Shown here in pieces: positions 26,358 to 35,818 of a stretch of DNA of 64,000 nucleotides. The notes below the pieces were generated by a model. The model saw only the letters and a program-made list of their open reading frames with translations. It was not told where the DNA came from and searched no databases. Numbering within the stretch: the stretch's first letter is position 1; every line of letters starts with the position of its first letter. The translations under genes were made by a program, and so were the position numbers. Source of the stretch: Neurospora tetrasperma FGSC 2508 (taxonomy: Eukaryota; Ascomycota; Sordariomycetes; Sordariales; Sordariaceae); contig NW_009799099.1 of assembly GCF_000213175.1 (NCBI RefSeq), positions 2,547,800 to 2,611,799 of the forward strand, in the 5' to 3' direction.

Positions 26358-27530
26358 CTAGTTTGCGTTCTTCCTTGCCTTCTTCGCTAGCTTCCTCAGA
26401 AACTTTTGATGCTCGCGCGCCATCCGATCTTTCTTCCTCTTTTCCCGGTCCTTTTCCGCCTTAATCCTATTATGCAACCACACTTCGCATTTAGCATCGA
26501 TCTGTGGATGCGGCTTTGTGTCGCCGACTGGGATGCCCATCTTCTTCTGCAGACCCTCCTTGAACCGCAGTAGGAGCTTCATCCGCCGCCGCTCTATTCC
26601 AGACAGCTTCTCCTGACCGTCCCATTCGGCTTCATCGTCCAGTTCGTCTTCCCATTCGTTCGGGTTCTCGGCCGTTTCTTCTGGTGAGTCGTTTTCTTGA
26701 GGCTCTTCTGGCGTCTGAACAGCGTTTTTTTGTGCTTGTGTCGAAACCTCCCGTCGAGTCTTGACCGGCACCACCTCCTCTTCCCATTCGGCGTTCTTGC
26801 GTTGCGCCATTGATGCCTTCAATTTCTCCAACTTTTCTTCCTGTTCCAACTCCTGTTCCCGAGACTTCTCAGCGCCCTGCGATGCCATGAATATCCTTGC
26901 CTCCTTGGCCTCCCGTCTGATGTCTCTTTTCAGCGCCCTGACAGCCCGTGACTCCTTTGCTTGGTGATGACCGTCCTTCTCTTTCAACTCCTGCCAGCGC
27001 GCAATCGCTTCCTTTGCAGTGCGGGGTGTAAGTTCAGATCGCTCAGGGTCAATGGCAGATGTGACATCGGGACGTCCAGCGGCGTGCCGCCTGCGAATTT
27101 CCTGTTCCAGGAGGGCGATGTTGCGGGCAGTCTTTCTGCTTCTTCTAGCATCGGCTTTGGCCGTGCCGTGACGTGCAATACTCTCCTCTCTTTTCTTGAG
27201 CCATGGCTTCTTCGGCTTCTCCTGCTTTGGTGACAGTATCCTCGAAAACTCATCTTCCCTGTCATCGAAATCGGTGCCATCCGTGGAGTGAGCCTCTTTG
27301 GTCTGCTTGGAGCGATCGCGTTTCTCTAGGCTTCTGGGCTTCTCAATCTGATCTTGGAAATAATCTTGAAGGAAGCTCGACTCCCTGGACTGATCTACAG
27401 AGTAAGTTCTCGAGCGAGAAAGCGGCTGATGTAGTGAGATGGGTGACCGAAAGGCGATGTGAGACGATGGTCTAGCCCATAGTGAGGGTCGGCGGGTGAA
27501 GGCACCCTTTAGGGCGCGTATTGCTGACAT
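26358..27530 (-). CDS. Predicted mitochondrial, highly charged coiled-coil protein of unknown function
   Basis: An uninterrupted 390-residue frame with an ATG start. The first ~45 residues are rich in Arg, Ser and Ala with no acidic residue, a typical matrix-targeting presequence. The rest is extremely rich in Lys, Arg and Glu with long helical stretches: about 120-260 with repeated RRE/EAK patterns, an acidic patch at about 290-310 (EWEDELDDEAEWDG), and a strongly basic C-terminus (KKDRMAREHQKFLRKLAKKARKNAN region). The segment IERRRMKLLLRFKEGLQKKMGIP before the tail looks like the most ordered part. I do not recognise the family; a mitochondrial ribosome or RNA-binding role is an inference from composition. 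It is divergent from the rhomboid gene. Confidence 0.75.
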   Translation of the reverse strand: MSAIRALKGAFTRRPSLWARPSSHIAFRSPISLHQPLSRSRTYSVDQSRESSFLQDYFQDQIEKPRSLEKRDRSKQTKEAHSTDGTDFDDREDEFSRILSPKQEKPKKPWLKKREESIARHGTAKADARRSRKTARNIALLEQEIRRRHAAGRPDVTSAIDPERSELTPRTAKEAIARWQELKEKDGHHQAKESRAVRALKRDIRREAKEARIFMASQGAEKSREQELEQEEKLEKLKASMAQRKNAEWEEEVVPVKTRREVSTQAQKNAVQTPEEPQENDSPEETAENPNEWEDELDDEAEWDGQEKLSGIERRRMKLLLRFKEGLQKKMGIPVGDTKPHPQIDAKCEVWLHNRIKAEKDREKRKKDRMAREHQKFLRKLAKKARKNAN

Positions 27531-28905
27531 GGTAGGTTAAACCCAGCCGTTTCGGCGACAGTGATAGATAATCGAGTCAGCACGAGGTACAGTGAGGTAA
27601 CTTCTTAAGGGCAGGTTGTTCTGAATCCATGAACTCTTGACGAGACGCAGGTCGGGACTTGGTGAAGTCGGCTCTACCTAAGTATGTACCTGATGGAGGT
27701 AAACAGCAGAGTGGAGAATATGAAGTTATCGATACCTAACGGGACTTGACTGAAACACTGTTACTTGAGCTTCCGCGCAGCGTGTTTTTTCTACCTTATT
27801 GGAACCATGCATTTTACCCATCTAACTGCCCCGCAATCCAATTCGGTCCGGACCCGTTCCGTCCCGTCTTGAGTGCCCCTGTGGCTTTGAAGCGAGTCGA
27901 TCTGCATGCGCCGCCCCGTTCGACGCGTATGCACTGCCATGTCCTGATGAGCTCACGGGTGACCGGGCTCAGCTCTTCAACTACTACACGACTTGCTCGT
28001 GGTCTGGAGCCTGTCACATTCGTCATCTCTTTTGGAGGTTATTCTTTTGTCAACCGCATTTGTTCTCTTGACCGTCACTTAAGACATCGACTCTCCTTAT
28101 CTTCACAATCCAAGTTTTCCTTGTCTCGTATACCTGAAACTGTTATTCGACTCTTCAGTCGTCGCTCGACGGCATTCAATTCTGTGATCGGTAACGGTTA
28201 GGTAACCTTGCGTACCAAACGGCATTGCGGCTTGGAATTGATTTAATCGCCGTCCCGAAACAAACGCACTGCCGGCATCTTACATTCCACCATCTCGAAC
28301 ACAGTAACAACCTCCAACGCCGCCCTCATCTTTGAGCCCCGAAGGTTTGTTGTTGGGTCCATCAGCTGGAACCATACGAACACGCCCGGGCTCAACCGGC
28401 TGGATCCCGAGTCCCCGACCCAACCGCAGTCCCAACGCAGTGGACCACAAGGACCAACTAGCGAACAAGTGCCTGGAAACGACGCTAGAGAGATCCCGAA
28501 CCCGGTCACTGCCAAAACACGCCCACCTCAGGTCCACCTGCCTCACCTCGTCCGATTTACTAATTTCAACCTCGGGCTGACTAGCACGTCCTCGATTTCT
28601 GCTGCCTCTCTACCTCTAGATCGTCAGTCGCTCCTTGATCATCAAACCTCGCTTCGTTATTCCTGCCTCCACGCTTGCGCCACCCAGAGGCTGCCGCCGT
28701 TTGCGTTCTCGAAACCGGTCCGCGACGCATCCATTTTCACTGTTTCTGGGAATGCGATCAATCTCCCCGTCTGCGGGTTAGACAACTTGTAGCAGACGAA
28801 CATCGAGACATCTGCCCCGCGACGTCCCACATACACCTTTAAGCACGTTGAACCGACGGCGACACTCTCAACAGACAAGGGCGACGACGTCACCGCGAGA
28901 CAAAC
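27531..28905. other. Divergent promoter region (1.4 kb)
   Basis: This lies between the minus-strand mitochondrial protein gene and the plus-strand rhomboid gene, so both promoters should be here. The sequence from about 28250 to 28900 is C-rich on the + strand and may be a long leader of the rhomboid gene. The frames it contains overlap on both strands and resemble no protein I know. Confidence 0.5.
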
Positions 28906-30691
28906 ATGAACGACCATGAATACTACAGCCAAAAGCCGCTACCTATACCTGGCCAGGCAACGAGCCACCAGGGCGGCGGTGCCAGTCATTATAATCAAAA
29001 TTATGGCCAGGGGCAACAACCGATGCCAACCTCCTACAGCGCAAACTTCCAATCGCCCTTCGATACCGTCTTTGATGACCATGTCTATCCCGCATCTTCA
29101 CATCAGTCCGGTGCTTCATCAAGCCGACAACATCTAAATAGTCAGCACTACCAAGACGCGGCCTACCACGGCCCAACCCGCGTTTCCTCCGAGGAAGATA
29201 TGGCTTACAATCATCCCACAGATGACATCCCTTTGGAGGACCGCAGCGGCGGCAGAAACAAGAACAATGACCCCGAGATGCAAGATCACGTCTACGATGC
29301 GCCCCAACCACAGCAAAAGAAGTCACGTAGCGGGCGTGTTAGTGTAGGACAACTGGGAATGCTCGGCTCGAATGCGAAGAGGATACCCTTTGTTGTTTAC
29401 TTTTTTACCACCGTCCAGGTAGCCGTGTTTATTGCTGAACTCGTCAAGAACGGTATGGACCAACCAACCAAGAAACCGTTTTACTGGCATCACTAACTCA
29501 TGAAATCATCGCGCATCTAGGCATGGCTACGGGATCACCCATCATGATCAAGCCCCAGTTTAACCCCTTCATCGGGCCTTCCAGCTACATGCTCATCAAC
29601 ATGGGCGCCCGCTGGGATCCGTGCATGCACGCCATCCCGGGCGTCCAAAACGCAACACAGCCCATCAGCTGGCCCTGTCCTAATACGACGACATACGACG
29701 TCAATGCTTCGACTATGAAGTGTACTCTTTCCGATCTGTGTGGCTTCGGCGGCGTCCCCGAGCCCTGGTACAATGCGACCGCGACCATGGAAAGCGTTCC
29801 CGAACCTAACCAGTGGTGGCGCTTCATCACCCCGATGTTCCTCCACGCCGGAGTCATCCACATCGGCTTCAATATGCTTCTCCAGATGACGATCGGAAAG
29901 GAGATGGAGCGGTCCATCGGTTCGATCCGCTTCTTTATTGTCTACGTTAGCGCTGGAATCTTTGGGTTCGTGATGGGCGGAAACTTCGCCGCCAACGGCA
30001 TGCAGACGACGGGTGCATCGGGCGCCCTTTTCGGTATCATAGCTCTCTTGCTGCTGGATTTGCTCTATTCATGGCGGGACCGCAAGAGCCCATGGAAGGA
30101 CCTATTATTTATCGGTCTCGACATCGTCATCTCCTTCGTGCTCGGTCTACTTCCGGGCTTGGACAACTTTGCCCACATTGGCGGCTTCTTGACCGGTCTT
30201 GCGTTGGGAATCTGTGTTTTGCAATCGCCAAACGCACTCCGTCGACGGATCGGCGACGAACCACCTTACTCGCAGGTTGTCGACACTAACGGCTTCCTGA
30301 GGCAAGGGGCACCGCCTTCCTTCTTCAGCAATCCTGTCGGGTTCTTTAAGGGTCGGAAGCCGCTGTGGTGGGTTTGGTGGCTTGTCAGGGCGGCTTTCTT
30401 GACTCTTACTGTCGTCATCTTCATCTTGCTGCTTAATAACTTCTATGTGGATCATAAGGAGTGCAGCTGGTGCAAGTATCTGAGTTGTTTGGTAAGTTCT
30501 TTCGTCCGCTCCTGTAGAACGAAGATGAAAACTGACTTTCACTCCTTCTTTCATAGCCCGTCAAAAACTGGTGCGAAGATGGAAACTTACAGATCACGAC
30601 GCAAGATGTCACCCCGAACAAGCTGAAGCGCGACCTTATTTTTGCTGCTGACTTGGAACAGCTTCCGAGGTTGCAAGCATATTTTGCATAA
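28906..30691 (+). CDS. Rhomboid family intramembrane serine protease
   Basis: Three exons, 28906-29452, 29521-30491 and 30557-30691, encode 550 residues; introns are 68 and 65 bp with CTAAC/CTGAC branch sites. Residues 1-160 are a polar, Gln/Ser/Tyr-rich cytoplasmic tail. The first membrane segment follows at about 160-180, then a long luminal loop with several Cys and N-glycosylation sequons, then the rhomboid core. The core has WWRFITPMFLHAG, the HxGFNM element, GASGALFG with the catalytic Ser349, and NFAHIGGF with His401. The 52-residue spacing fits active rhomboids. A seventh segment (WWVWWLVRAAFLTLTVVIF) follows before a ~65-residue tail. Rhomboids cleave membrane proteins within the bilayer; this topology suggests Golgi or another secretory compartment, but the substrate is unknown. 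Confidence 0.94.
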
Positions 30692-31611
30692 GCAAAGTAT
30701 CTCTCTAAAGCTCACATTAATGACTCTTTGAATTATTTTTGATGGAGGGCGGCAAGAACACCGATGCTTTCCCATTTTCTACTTTATTGTTACCTGTGCT
30801 TTTTTCTACAGACAATTTTGAAAACACGAGGCTACGTTCCTGCCAACGTATAGAAGGGAGTAGTGGTCTTAAATTCACCTCTGGAATATTTGCATAGCAT
30901 TGGCGTTGAAGGGATGAGAAAACAAATTCGTTCTTTGGTTCAGCAAATTGATTGGGAAATCGTGGTTGCTTTGAGGGGACGCTACAACGATTTGATGCTC
31001 AAACCCTTGCTTGGATTGCCAAAGTTATATCAAAAGAACGGCATCTGGAAACCAAATCAAAACTATAATGATAGCAGTAATTATCTTACAGAAGAGCTGG
31101 TCTTCGACGAGATAACTTTAGCCAGACATGCCTCCATCTGACGGTGACAAACTTTGAGGGACCGTACTAAAAATTCTTGAGCGACCCCCTTTCAGATTTT
31201 AGATTTTTTGTTCAACTGTAGTTTTTTCCGTGGTCAGGTTCGTTCAAACCCAGCAGACCTAGGTGAAAAATAAACAGACTACTTAACACTTGTGGCAAAG
31301 ATCGCAGGTCGTGTTGCCTCACCAGAAGAGAACAGAGAGAGACGAATTATTGAAATACCGGCACAGCTAAAGAGAGAACAAACAAAGACAGTATGGTAAC
31401 TCGGTCTATCAATCGGTTTAAGGATGATCAATCAACGCGATGCTTCAATTCAATATGCTTTTTGCTTCTCCTAGTGGTGGTGGTACAGAGTAATATGTGA
31501 TGGGGGATGAGAGCATTTACAAGGTTCTCCTGACATCTCCATCTCACGTGCTTGCTTTTGTTTTTTTTACAGCATGGCGACCTCATGCTCCTTCTTCTTC
31601 TTCCTTACAAC
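30692..31611. other. Convergent intergenic region
   Basis: A 92-codon frame at 30863-31141 stands out for its length, but it has no recognisable domain or introns and sits between two 3' ends, so I do not call it a gene. The remainder shows nothing notable. Confidence 0.45.
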
Positions 31612-34600
31612 TCATTCGGACTTCTCCTGGGACTTTTCCTCAGACTTCTCCTCAGACTGTTGTTGTTCCACAGCCTCAGGTTGGTCATCAGACTTTTCTT
31701 CAGAAAAAGCTGCAACATCCACCTCCGCATCGCCCTCTTCAGCCCCCTCTACCTCCTCCACCGGCAAACTCCCATCATCTTCCTCCACCTCCTCCGGGCT
31801 CAGCTCGATGGTGCCAGTCTCAACATTCTCCGCTTCCTGCCCATACCACCGGTACGACATACCTTCCTCCTTACCCTCGCCAAAGACCGATTCCCAATCA
31901 AGCGGCTTGTCCATACCATACACGTGCACTGGCCTGGTTTTCCCAAGCTCAATCTCCTTCTTGCGATGCATGCGGCCCTTGCGCGTATACTTGTGCAGCG
32001 CGCCCTGGAACATCTCATACCAGGCCTTGTCGCGGTCCTCCTGGTCGTCGAGCGTCTTGCACCGCCGCTGGATAACCATCTTGTAGATATTCTCGGCCCG
32101 CAGGGCCGGCATGTCCTCGAGCGAGTACTCAACCTCCCACTTGTCGGTGCGGCGCAGGTGCTCGGGGCGCTCGACGTACTCGCCATTGACCTTGTTGCGA
32201 ATGGTCAGGATCATGCCGAGGAGTTCGGGCTTGGTCTCGGGGAGAATGGACTTGTCGTTGGTCTTGGTGTGCACGGTCTCGTCGAGGGAGGCGATTTCGT
32301 CTTCGGGGTTTTGCGTCTTGGATGTGGCGGAGGCGTCTGTGGAGGCGGCAATCTGCTCACCACTTTCTGTGATCTCGCCGGTTTCAGTGGTGTCCCGGGA
32401 CTTGGAAATGAGCTCTGACAAAATGGTCTCGAATTTACGGAGCTTGGAGTCATCCGCCGCCGCCGCAGACACATCGTCTTCGGCTTTGCCCTTGACGACT
32501 TCACTGCGGTCTGCTTTGACTTGGCTGGCGAGGCGAAGGACCAAATCCTTCAACGTGGGTTCCTCCTCAGCCTCAGCCGCCTGACCATTCTCGACCTTGA
32601 CTTCTGTAGCCTCCTCAGCAGAGACGGCAGACGCAGATTCCTCGGCTGCGTTATCGGCCGCGGACTCGTCAGCCTTGCCCGACTCAGCGCTCATGAGAGC
32701 CTCAAGCAGCTCATCTAGATAACGGCGCGCCTCCTCAGGGGCGCTGGCTTCGAGCAAGCCACTCGAGCGAAGGGCCTGCTCAATAGCTTCGCGGACTGAG
32801 GTGACGCCGTGCTCCTCGTTTTCGAGGGCCTCCTCGACCTTGACTACCATGTCCTCCCAAACGTCCGCTGTGGTGACCTCCTCACGCGCTTCAGGTTCAC
32901 TGACAGATTCCTCGGTCGCTTCCTCCACGGCCTCCTCAGTTGTCTTTTCATTGGCAACACCCTCTCCCTTCTCTTCCTTCGGCTCCAGGCCCATCATATC
33001 GCGCTCAAACTTCTCAATGATCTTCTTGTTGGCTCCCTGGATCTTCTCAATCTCATCTGGCGTAACCGGCTTGGCAAAGATGTACATGAGCGGTGGGTCA
33101 GTTGGCCTTGTCTCAATGTGAAGGCGCAACGACTGCTCTGGCCACTTTGCGGTAGCCCTGTTCAGAATCTTGTTGAGCAGATGGAGACTGAGCTTGAACT
33201 CCTTGCCACCGAGGCTGGTGTCACGGGTGCCGTGCAAGGCATAGTCCATTTCGGTAAGCGGAATGTATTGGAAGCCGAAAATCCGCTGGGTGTTGTGGAA
33301 GGCAACGAAGATACCGTCCATACGGCCCATGCGGACCTGGAGGGAGTACTTGAGAAAAGCAGAACGGATCATGTCGAAGTATTCGCGCTCAAACGATTCC
33401 CAGTTACCGTTCCGGTGGCGGAGCTCGTATCCCAAGCCCTTTTGGAACCCCTTGGCGTCCATGCGGATAGAAATAACGGCTCTTGTCTTGAGATCGAACA
33501 TGCCGGTGCCCGGAATTCTGGGATCGTAGGCATCGAGCTGTGACCGCATCATGAAGTCTCCTAACTTGGTGTAATGGTATGACTCGGGGCTGTCACGTTC
33601 CTCCTCGGTAAGCTGGTGAGACTTGGTTTTGCGATACTTCTCGAAATCTTCCTTGGGCAACGTCAGAAGCTTTTCCATTGACTTTCCAAGCATGCTCAGG
33701 ACGTTTGCTGTGTCGAATTCCTTGTCCGCATCGATCGCATATACACCATCCTTCCAGTGAAGGAAGGCAGCAGAAGGGGCGCGCATAATCCTGGTAAAGT
33801 TTGTCGAATCGGCCCTAAATGACTGAGACATCATTCCGGTGGTGATGGGTCGCCAGGAGGACAAAAGATAATGGAAATGCGCTAGTGTCGAGGTCATACT
33901 CGACGTAGAACCCGTGTACTTCTTCTTCGCTTCTCGTGCGATGTCGATAAGGGTGGTATCCTTCGAAGAGGTGATATACTGCTTGAGTGCGTTGAAATCG
34001 AACTCCTGAATCGGCATGATACGCGCAAGATAGGGGTCGAAATTCCATACCCGAGACCTAGGATCCTGCATGTGGTAGACTCCAGGGTTGAAAAGGGCTC
34101 TATCCAAGCCATAAGACAAACCTGGCACAGGAGGTTGCTCTTTATGGACCGGTATCATTTTGATCAAATCGGGATCAACCCGTCGCACGTGGAGCTTCCT
34201 TCCCGGAGGTGGCCATTGTAAATCTTCAGGTGAGCGAGGCTTTGGTTCGGCTGAAGTCTCTTTTGTCTGTTTCTTTGTGGTCGCCGCCGACGTATCCGGT
34301 GCTGGAGTTATAGCTGCTGCCGCCGTTGTTTTTTCCAAAACACCCGAGGGCTTCAGTTTACCGTTGGTCTGCAATCTTCTTATCAAACTCTTCGGTTCCG
34401 TGGGTTTTGTCTCTGTTGACTTTTGCTTCTTCTTCTTGCCAGGTTTAGACTTGTCTTTGCCCGCCTCCGATCCTACGCTCTCCTGCTCGGCACGCAGCTC
34501 CTTTTCAAGCACCTTCCGTAGTACCGCCGTAGCTCGTTGCATCAGTTTGGGATCACTGGCAACAGCAGCAGGGGAACTGCTTGGCTTCGGCTTTGACTTC

Positions 34601-35052
34601 TTCGCCTGCTTTCCCTTTTTCTTGGAATCTCCCTCTGCCGCTTCTGGTGTGCCATCTTGAGCGCCATCTGTTGTTGTGGGTTCAAGCGCTTCTGGTGTTG
34701 TTGTCGTTGCTTGTTCTTGCTGCCCAGCGTTCAGGCTTCCTGTCTCGAGGTCCTTCAAGAAGTTGGTCAACGGCTGTGCATTGGGCGCCCCGCCTCGCCT
34801 TTTAGTGGTTTTACTCCTAAGAGCCCGTGGGTGTAGGCGCTGCTTGCCCGGTGCAGGCTTGAAGTCGTTGTCTTTCGGTTCGAGAGCGTTAGCGTGTGAG
34901 CTCGGCTTGTCTGGCTGCTCAGTCGAGTAGAGCCTAGCAGGATTGTAGAGAGGGGCGGGCCTCGGGTGAGCATTCGAAATTAGGGTGAGACATGACGTGC
35001 GGAGAATGTGCGGCTTGATCGTGCGGCGCGTCTTGCTGGTCAGTTGCAACAT
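31612..35052 (-). CDS. PET127: Pet127-type mitochondrial RNA exonuclease
   Basis: A single 1146-residue frame with an ATG start and an Arg-rich mitochondrial presequence of about 45 residues. Residues 45-290 are low-complexity, Lys/Ala/Thr-rich. The conserved core begins near residue 290 (LHVRRVDPDLIKMIPVH) and includes PGLSYGLDRALFNPG, QDPRSRVWNFDPYL and the segment with Asp520 and Lys522 (FDLK), a likely part of the PD-(D/E)XK nuclease centre assigned to this family. A very acidic Ala/Glu/Ser-rich insertion occupies about residues 700-935. A second conserved block follows (ETKPELLGMILTIRNKVNGEY to about 1085), then an acidic tail. In yeasts Pet127 trims mitochondrial RNA 5' ends and degrades introns. 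It is larger than the ~800-residue yeast protein because of the acidic insertion. Confidence 0.92.
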   Translation of the reverse strand: MLQLTSKTRRTIKPHILRTSCLTLISNAHPRPAPLYNPARLYSTEQPDKPSSHANALEPKDNDFKPAPGKQRLHPRALRSKTTKRRGGAPNAQPLTNFLKDLETGSLNAGQQEQATTTTPEALEPTTTDGAQDGTPEAAEGDSKKKGKQAKKSKPKPSSSPAAVASDPKLMQRATAVLRKVLEKELRAEQESVGSEAGKDKSKPGKKKKQKSTETKPTEPKSLIRRLQTNGKLKPSGVLEKTTAAAAITPAPDTSAATTKKQTKETSAEPKPRSPEDLQWPPPGRKLHVRRVDPDLIKMIPVHKEQPPVPGLSYGLDRALFNPGVYHMQDPRSRVWNFDPYLARIMPIQEFDFNALKQYITSSKDTTLIDIAREAKKKYTGSTSSMTSTLAHFHYLLSSWRPITTGMMSQSFRADSTNFTRIMRAPSAAFLHWKDGVYAIDADKEFDTANVLSMLGKSMEKLLTLPKEDFEKYRKTKSHQLTEEERDSPESYHYTKLGDFMMRSQLDAYDPRIPGTGMFDLKTRAVISIRMDAKGFQKGLGYELRHRNGNWESFEREYFDMIRSAFLKYSLQVRMGRMDGIFVAFHNTQRIFGFQYIPLTEMDYALHGTRDTSLGGKEFKLSLHLLNKILNRATAKWPEQSLRLHIETRPTDPPLMYIFAKPVTPDEIEKIQGANKKIIEKFERDMMGLEPKEEKGEGVANEKTTEEAVEEATEESVSEPEAREEVTTADVWEDMVVKVEEALENEEHGVTSVREAIEQALRSSGLLEASAPEEARRYLDELLEALMSAESGKADESAADNAAEESASAVSAEEATEVKVENGQAAEAEEEPTLKDLVLRLASQVKADRSEVVKGKAEDDVSAAAADDSKLRKFETILSELISKSRDTTETGEITESGEQIAASTDASATSKTQNPEDEIASLDETVHTKTNDKSILPETKPELLGMILTIRNKVNGEYVERPEHLRRTDKWEVEYSLEDMPALRAENIYKMVIQRRCKTLDDQEDRDKAWYEMFQGALHKYTRKGRMHRKKEIELGKTRPVHVYGMDKPLDWESVFGEGKEEGMSYRWYGQEAENVETGTIELSPEEVEEDDGSLPVEEVEGAEEGDAEVDVAAFSEEKSDDQPEAVEQQQSEEKSEEKSQEKSE

Positions 35053-35818
35053 CTCTGCGACTTCGGGTCGGCGTTTGCGACTGAAATCGAGAATCCGGAC
35101 TGGGACGTCCTTCGGATGGTCACTCTACGAAGCGAGCGAGTCTCGGATTGCCGTAAAGTAATCTCTTCCAACGCTGCCAGCACAAAGTCCTCCACGTCCA
35201 AGGGTAAAGGAGGGGGAGAGCGGAGAGACAAGAAAACGAAAAAAGAATGGCTTGGTTGCCGGTTTCTCGGAGGGGCCGGTCAACTTGGGGGAGGCAAAAC
35301 AACGACAATCTTCACACTACGGAACTATGTTTACTATCGTTATCGGTCTCGTCTCTACCTGGATTAATTTTTTTGCTGGGGTTTATTGTCCACTAGCGCC
35401 GCTCCATTCGGTGGAGCTTGCTGTCATTTATTTATGGGGCATCACAGTGCCCCACAAAGTGTTCAATTGCCGGTCGTCACGTCCTGGACATTTAGCCGTC
35501 ACGAATTCCAGCTCCGGGGTTTTTGCATGTACTGTATATGAAGATTCTCCATGCCTTGATCAACTACAGAGATATGCCTGGGTATCGTTTTGCAAATGCA
35601 TACTCCTCCATGCCCATTAGAAAATACCCCTCTAATGGTTTCTCGTCGGATCATGCTCCAGTCACTCCGATCTAAGAATTGACAGATCGCTTACATGCAC
35701 CATACCCCGTCGACAAGAAACTCCAACCGGTGCGCCCCACATCGCTAGAACACATAACGCTACCGAATACAATGTAAAGCCATCCTTACCCCTTCACCAC
35801 CAAGATACCTCCAAGCTC
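35053..35818. other. Intergenic region between PET127 and SCC4
   Basis: This holds the PET127 promoter (minus strand) and the 3' end of the SCC4 gene. Small frames on both strands show no protein-like character. I see no other element. Confidence 0.5.

Noticed and set aside
27746-28201. 151-codon plus-strand frame in the divergent promoter
   Set aside because: There is no homology, it overlaps frames on the other strand and it sits where promoter and leader sequence is expected.
30863-31141. 92-codon frame between rhomboid and PET127
   Set aside because: It is protein-like in composition but isolated, with no domain and in a convergent intergenic position; evidence is insufficient to call it a gene.
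31552-32418. Long plus-strand frames opposite PET127
   Set aside because: These are shadows of the PET127 coding strand, whose frame is conserved and far longer.
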